A stretch of 8,784 nt of DNA from CAYUYM01 sp964449305 (lineage in GTDB: Bacteria; Bacteroidota; Ignavibacteria; SZUA-365; CAYQST01). This document shows positions 6,696 through 8,784 of this stretch, piece after piece. The position numbers and the translations under genes are program-made. Location: assembly GCA_964449305.1 (NCBI GenBank), contig CAYUYM010000145.1, positions 1 to 8,784 of the forward strand, written 5' to 3'. The notes under the pieces are model-generated. The model made no database searches. It was not told where the DNA came from and worked only from the letters and a program-made list of their open reading frames with translations. Every line of letters begins with the position of its first letter. Positions within the stretch are counted from its first letter, which is position 1.

Positions 6696-7466
6696 ATGCG
6701 ACATATCCGCACAACAGCAGTTGGATTGTGTACCGCGGTAGTGTTTTTGGCCCTGACCCAGCTTGCATCCGCCCAGATTGGCAGGAAGCTCATCATTCCG
6801 AATTTCGTTTCCGATCCGGAGAAGCTCGAGACCCATTTGGTGATCAGCGATGTGGACGGCACGGGTCCGAATATTCGCATCTCCATTTATGCCGACAACG
6901 GAAAGCTGGTCTACGAGCGGTATGAGACTCTGAAGGCCTTTGGCAAGCTGAATTACAACCCGCTCGATCACTTGAATGCCTACCAGCACGGGTATGGCCA
7001 GAAGCCCCAGTTCAAGGGGACAATCCGCGTGATCAGTGAGGGGGGGAACATCGCTGGACAGTACTGGGAGATCTACAAGAACCAGGACATGAAGTACATG
7101 AACACCGCCGTGCCCGCCGCAGATGGTGTGGGATACGACAAGCTGGCCTGCCAGCACTTCGTGTCCGACAAGCCTGTGGAATCCGCCCTGGTCATCGCCA
7201 ATGCGGAATCCGATCGTGAGACCATCATCAACGTGAAGTTCTATTCTGACGAAGGCGGCCTTGTTTCCAGCGAGAAGTTCACCATCCCGGAGAATGGCAT
7301 TGTCCGCATTGATCCGTTCAAGCTCACGAAGAACATCAGGATGACAGGAACAGCGTATGTGACCGTCGTTGGAGCGGGGAAGGTGGCTGGTGAGTACTGG
7401 CAGACCTCGCCGAATGACAGATATCGCATCGCGCTTCCTCTTGAAGGTGTCACAAAAGTCCGGTAA
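6696..7466 (+). CDS. Secreted two-module protein of unknown function (paralogue 1)
   Basis: 256 residues. It has a clear Sec signal peptide: basic start MRHIRTT, a hydrophobic core, and probable cleavage ASA|Q after residue 26. Cys12 lies in the hydrophobic core and does not form a lipobox. The mature protein holds two copies of one module. Module 1 is about 34-128 (starts NFVSDPEKLETHLVI, ends GQYWE) and module 2 about 152-240 (starts HFVSDKPVESALVI, ends GEYWQ). Each reads as alternating strands: FxSD, L-V-I, a short acidic turn, I-x-V/I-x-F/I-Y, a D-x-G turn, then G-T-x-x-V and a Q/E-Y-W end. This resembles the beta-sandwich modules of many secreted bacterial proteins, judged by pattern and not by search. 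I see no catalytic motif, membrane anchor or C-terminal sorting signal. The protein is periplasmic, surface or extracellular; its function is unknown. Confidence 0.82.
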   Translation: MRHIRTTAVGLCTAVVFLALTQLASAQIGRKLIIPNFVSDPEKLETHLVISDVDGTGPNIRISIYADNGKLVYERYETLKAFGKLNYNPLDHLNAYQHGYGQKPQFKGTIRVISEGGNIAGQYWEIYKNQDMKYMNTAVPAADGVGYDKLACQHFVSDKPVESALVIANAESDRETIINVKFYSDEGGLVSSEKFTIPENGIVRIDPFKLTKNIRMTGTAYVTVVGAGKVAGEYWQTSPNDRYRIALPLEGVTKVR

Positions 7467-8203
7467 ACCTCAACAAATCCGGTTTTCCCATGCTCCGTTC
7501 GACGACGGCAACCCTCGGGATGTTCATTCTCGGGGTTGTCTTTTTTCAGAGGGTGGACGCGCAGTATCTCACCGATTCACTGCGGACAGCGAGTCTGCGC
7601 GTCTCCGACCAGTTGGTCGTGAATTTTTTCGAATCCGATCCGGAGAAGTTCGAAACCCATCTGGTCATCACTGATGTTGAAGGCTCTGGAGCCGTGGTGA
7701 ACGTGATGATCCACGATGCCGATGGTGTACTGCAACATGAGGAGGCCTATTTTTTGCCAACGTTCGGGAAGGTCAACTACAATCCGACCGACAGACTGGG
7801 TGGACGCAAAATGCGCGGGTCGATACGCATCATCTCGGATGGTGGCAACGTTGCAGCCCAGTACTGGCAGTTTCTGAAGGACCGAAAGGTGGCTGGCTTC
7901 AACACAGCGATCCCGGCGTCCGATGGACATGGAGCCAAGGCGCTTTTATGCCAGCATTTCGTGTCCGATCCCAGCGTGGATGCCAAGCTGATCCTGTGCA
8001 ACGCCGAGAGCCGCGATACGGCGATTGTGGCGGTGATGTTCTACCTGGACCGGGGCAAGCAATTGTCGCGCGACAAGTACATCATTCCGCCGAGCGGTCA
8101 GATTGTGATCAATCCCTGGGAGGCGAACGAAGGCCTTGTCAAGACCGGTGTTGCATACTGTGAGGTGTTGCGTGGTGGGAAGATCACCGGCGAGTACTGG
8201 CAG
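6801..8203 (+). repeat. Four tandem copies of a coding module (two per secreted protein)
   Basis: Module copies lie at about 6795-7079, 7149-7415, 7619-7879 and 7949-8212. Each begins near F-x-S-D (FVSD or FESD) and ends near Y-W-Q/E. Copy 1 matches copy 3 and copy 2 matches copy 4 better than neighbours match each other. So the internal doubling came first and the whole-gene duplication second. Confidence 0.7.
7462..7488 (+). other. Imperfect inverted repeat across the stop/start junction of the secreted paralogues
   Basis: GGTAAACC (7462-7469) pairs with GGTTTTCC (7481-7488) in 7 of 8 positions, with an 11-base loop. The left arm contains the TAA stop of paralogue 1 and the right arm ends one base before the ATG of paralogue 2. 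There is no Shine-Dalgarno in this gap. It is too weak, and lacks a proper T tract, to be a confident terminator; it could affect translation of the second gene. Confidence 0.35.
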
Positions 8204-8275
8204 CTGGTTCCAAAGGAGGAGTATCAGGTTTCACTGCCTTTGGAGGTGATTCCGAGGCGGGAGAGGGACTGGTAA
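7490..8275 (+). CDS. Secreted two-module protein of unknown function (paralogue 2)
   Basis: 261 residues with a Sec signal peptide (core MFILGVVFF, probable cleavage VDA|Q after residue 24). It is collinear with the preceding protein: module 1 at about 45-130 (NFFESDPEKFETHLVI, ending AQYWQ) and module 2 at about 154-241 (CQHFVSDPSVDAKLIL, ending GEYWQ). In the first 54 aligned positions of module 1, about half are identical by hand count, and a 15-base stretch (7634-7648 and 6810-6824) is identical in DNA, so the pair arose by gene duplication. Differences are a shorter module 1 loop (about 5 residues missing after NYNP), two extra cysteines in module 2, and a basic tail ending RRERDW. No anchor, sorting signal or enzyme motif is visible. 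The gap to the previous gene is 23 bases, so the two are probably co-transcribed. Confidence 0.82.
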   Translation: MLRSTTATLGMFILGVVFFQRVDAQYLTDSLRTASLRVSDQLVVNFFESDPEKFETHLVITDVEGSGAVVNVMIHDADGVLQHEEAYFLPTFGKVNYNPTDRLGGRKMRGSIRIISDGGNVAAQYWQFLKDRKVAGFNTAIPASDGHGAKALLCQHFVSDPSVDAKLILCNAESRDTAIVAVMFYLDRGKQLSRDKYIIPPSGQIVINPWEANEGLVKTGVAYCEVLRGGKITGEYWQLVPKEEYQVSLPLEVIPRRERDW

Positions 8276-8293
8276 TATTGGTGTAAACGGAAT

Positions 8294-8322
8294 TTAACAT
8301 AATATTCATTATCGGACATAAT
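8294..8322 (+). promoter_or_regulatory. Sigma70-like promoter before the methyltransferase gene
   Basis: TTAACA (8294-8299) and CATAAT (8317-8322) each match the -35 and -10 consensus in five of six positions, with a 17-base spacer. It lies in the only clearly AT-rich gap of the window (8276-8337). A start near 8329-8330 would leave a leader of about 8-10 bases before ATG 8338. The same stretch carries ACATAAT twice (8297-8303, 8316-8322) with ATTAT (8308-8312) between them as the inverse of ATAAT, which could form an operator. No terminator hairpin with a T tract is visible for the upstream operon. Confidence 0.45.
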
Positions 8323-8337
8323 CGCACCCCCTCATAG

Positions 8338-8784
8338 ATGAAGAGCTCAACAAAAAGCAACTGGGATGAATTCTGGGAACGGAAATCCAACGTTCAGGAA
8401 GTCTATCCCAATTCGGACCGTATCCGGAAGAACCTCGCCAGGTTCATGGATCTCCGCGGTCGGAATGTTCTGGAAATCGGTGCAGGCACCGGGCGTGACA
8501 GCTTCTACATGGCTGAAGACGGCGCCAATATCTACATGCTAGATTATTCCATGAACTCCCTGAAAATCATTCGCGAACTCATGCCCGGGCTTGCGTCGGT
8601 GCATGCCATAGGCGGTGATGCGTTCCGCCTGCCGTTCCCTGATGACACCTTCGATGTCGTTTTTCACCAGGGGCTGCTCGAGCATTTCCGTAAACCTGAG
8701 GCCGAAGCCATGATCCGGGAGAACCTCCGCGTCATCAAACCCGGTGGCTTCATCCTGGTCGATGTGCCGCAACGCTGGCATGTG
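8338..8784 (+). CDS. Class I SAM-dependent methyltransferase, 3' end outside window
   Basis: 149 residues are visible; the frame stays open to the right edge. A TAG lies directly in front of ATG 8338 in the same frame, so the protein cannot start earlier. The opening KSNWDEFWERK is a usual N-terminus for this group. VLEIGAGTGR at 44-53 is SAM motif I. Asp69 (MLDYS) ends strand 2 and should hold the ribose hydroxyls. GGDAFRLPF (Asp94) is the adenine-side motif, followed by DVVFHQGLLEHF and IKPGGFILVD. This is a Methyltransf_11/25-type enzyme of the cytoplasm. In glycan loci such enzymes often methylate sugars, but it may be unrelated because it seems to have its own promoter. There is no Shine-Dalgarno before the ATG. 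Confidence 0.88.
   Translation, partial: MKSSTKSNWDEFWERKSNVQEVYPNSDRIRKNLARFMDLRGRNVLEIGAGTGRDSFYMAEDGANIYMLDYSMNSLKIIRELMPGLASVHAIGGDAFRLPFPDDTFDVVFHQGLLEHFRKPEAEAMIRENLRVIKPGGFILVDVPQRWHV

Noticed and set aside
7467..7489. Rho-independent terminator between the secreted paralogues
   Set aside because: The stem is imperfect, has only four G-C pairs and no T tract follows it; paralogue 2 starts immediately after.
4278..8275. Exosortase (PEP-CTERM) type exopolysaccharide locus, suggested by the CelD-like GNAT and PIG-L genes
   Set aside because: No exosortase gene is visible, and neither secreted protein has a C-terminal sorting helix with a basic tail after a PEP-like motif.
1..8784. CRISPR arrays, tRNA or rRNA genes, insertion sequences, phage attachment sites
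   Set aside because: No regularly spaced repeats, cloverleaf-like segments, transposase motifs or terminal inverted repeats were seen; nearly all bases belong to plus-strand genes.

Overview
The window is one long plus-strand run of glycan-assembly genes followed by two related secreted proteins of unknown function. Coding is dense and clearly above 50% G+C by eye. All supported genes are on the plus strand, and four junctions are ATGA stop/start overlaps. The organism is a Gram-negative-like bacterium: it has a Wzx-type flippase, Sec signal peptides ending in ASA|Q and VDA|Q, and no Gram-positive wall-anchor signals. Signal peptides ending in A-Q fit the wider Bacteroidota/Chlorobiota/Ignavibacteria group. 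Several good Shine-Dalgarno sequences argue against a typical Bacteroides-like genome. This placement is inference and weak; no marker gene is present.

Layout. 1-221: C-terminal end of an unrecognised protein. 237-2404: two GT4-type glycosyltransferases. 2401-3720: polysaccharide/oligosaccharide flippase (Wzx/MATE-like). 3710-4303: left-handed beta-helix O-acyltransferase. 4278-5333: CelD/BcsL-type (FemAB-like) GNAT acyltransferase. 5330-5860: second, small GNAT. 5857-6663: PIG-L family Zn-dependent N-deacetylase. 6696-7466 and 7490-8275: tandem paralogous secreted proteins, each with two copies of the same beta-rich module. 8276-8337: a short AT-rich gap with a good promoter-like sequence. 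8338-8784: a class I SAM-dependent methyltransferase that runs off the window.

How the genes may work together. The two GT4 enzymes would add sugars to a lipid-linked oligosaccharide and the flippase would move it across the inner membrane. The LbH enzyme, two GNATs and PIG-L deacetylase form a compact sugar-acyl editing set: O-acylation, removal of an N-acetyl group, and possible re-acylation of the free amine with another acyl or aminoacyl group. The two exported proteins follow with small gaps and may act on, bind or display the product outside the cytoplasm; that link rests on position alone. No polymerase, initiating transferase, chain-length regulator or export channel is visible, so the locus must continue outside the window.

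The least explained part is the secreted pair: four copies of a roughly 90-residue module ending in a Q/E-Y-W signature, with a highly conserved linker containing one shared cysteine.
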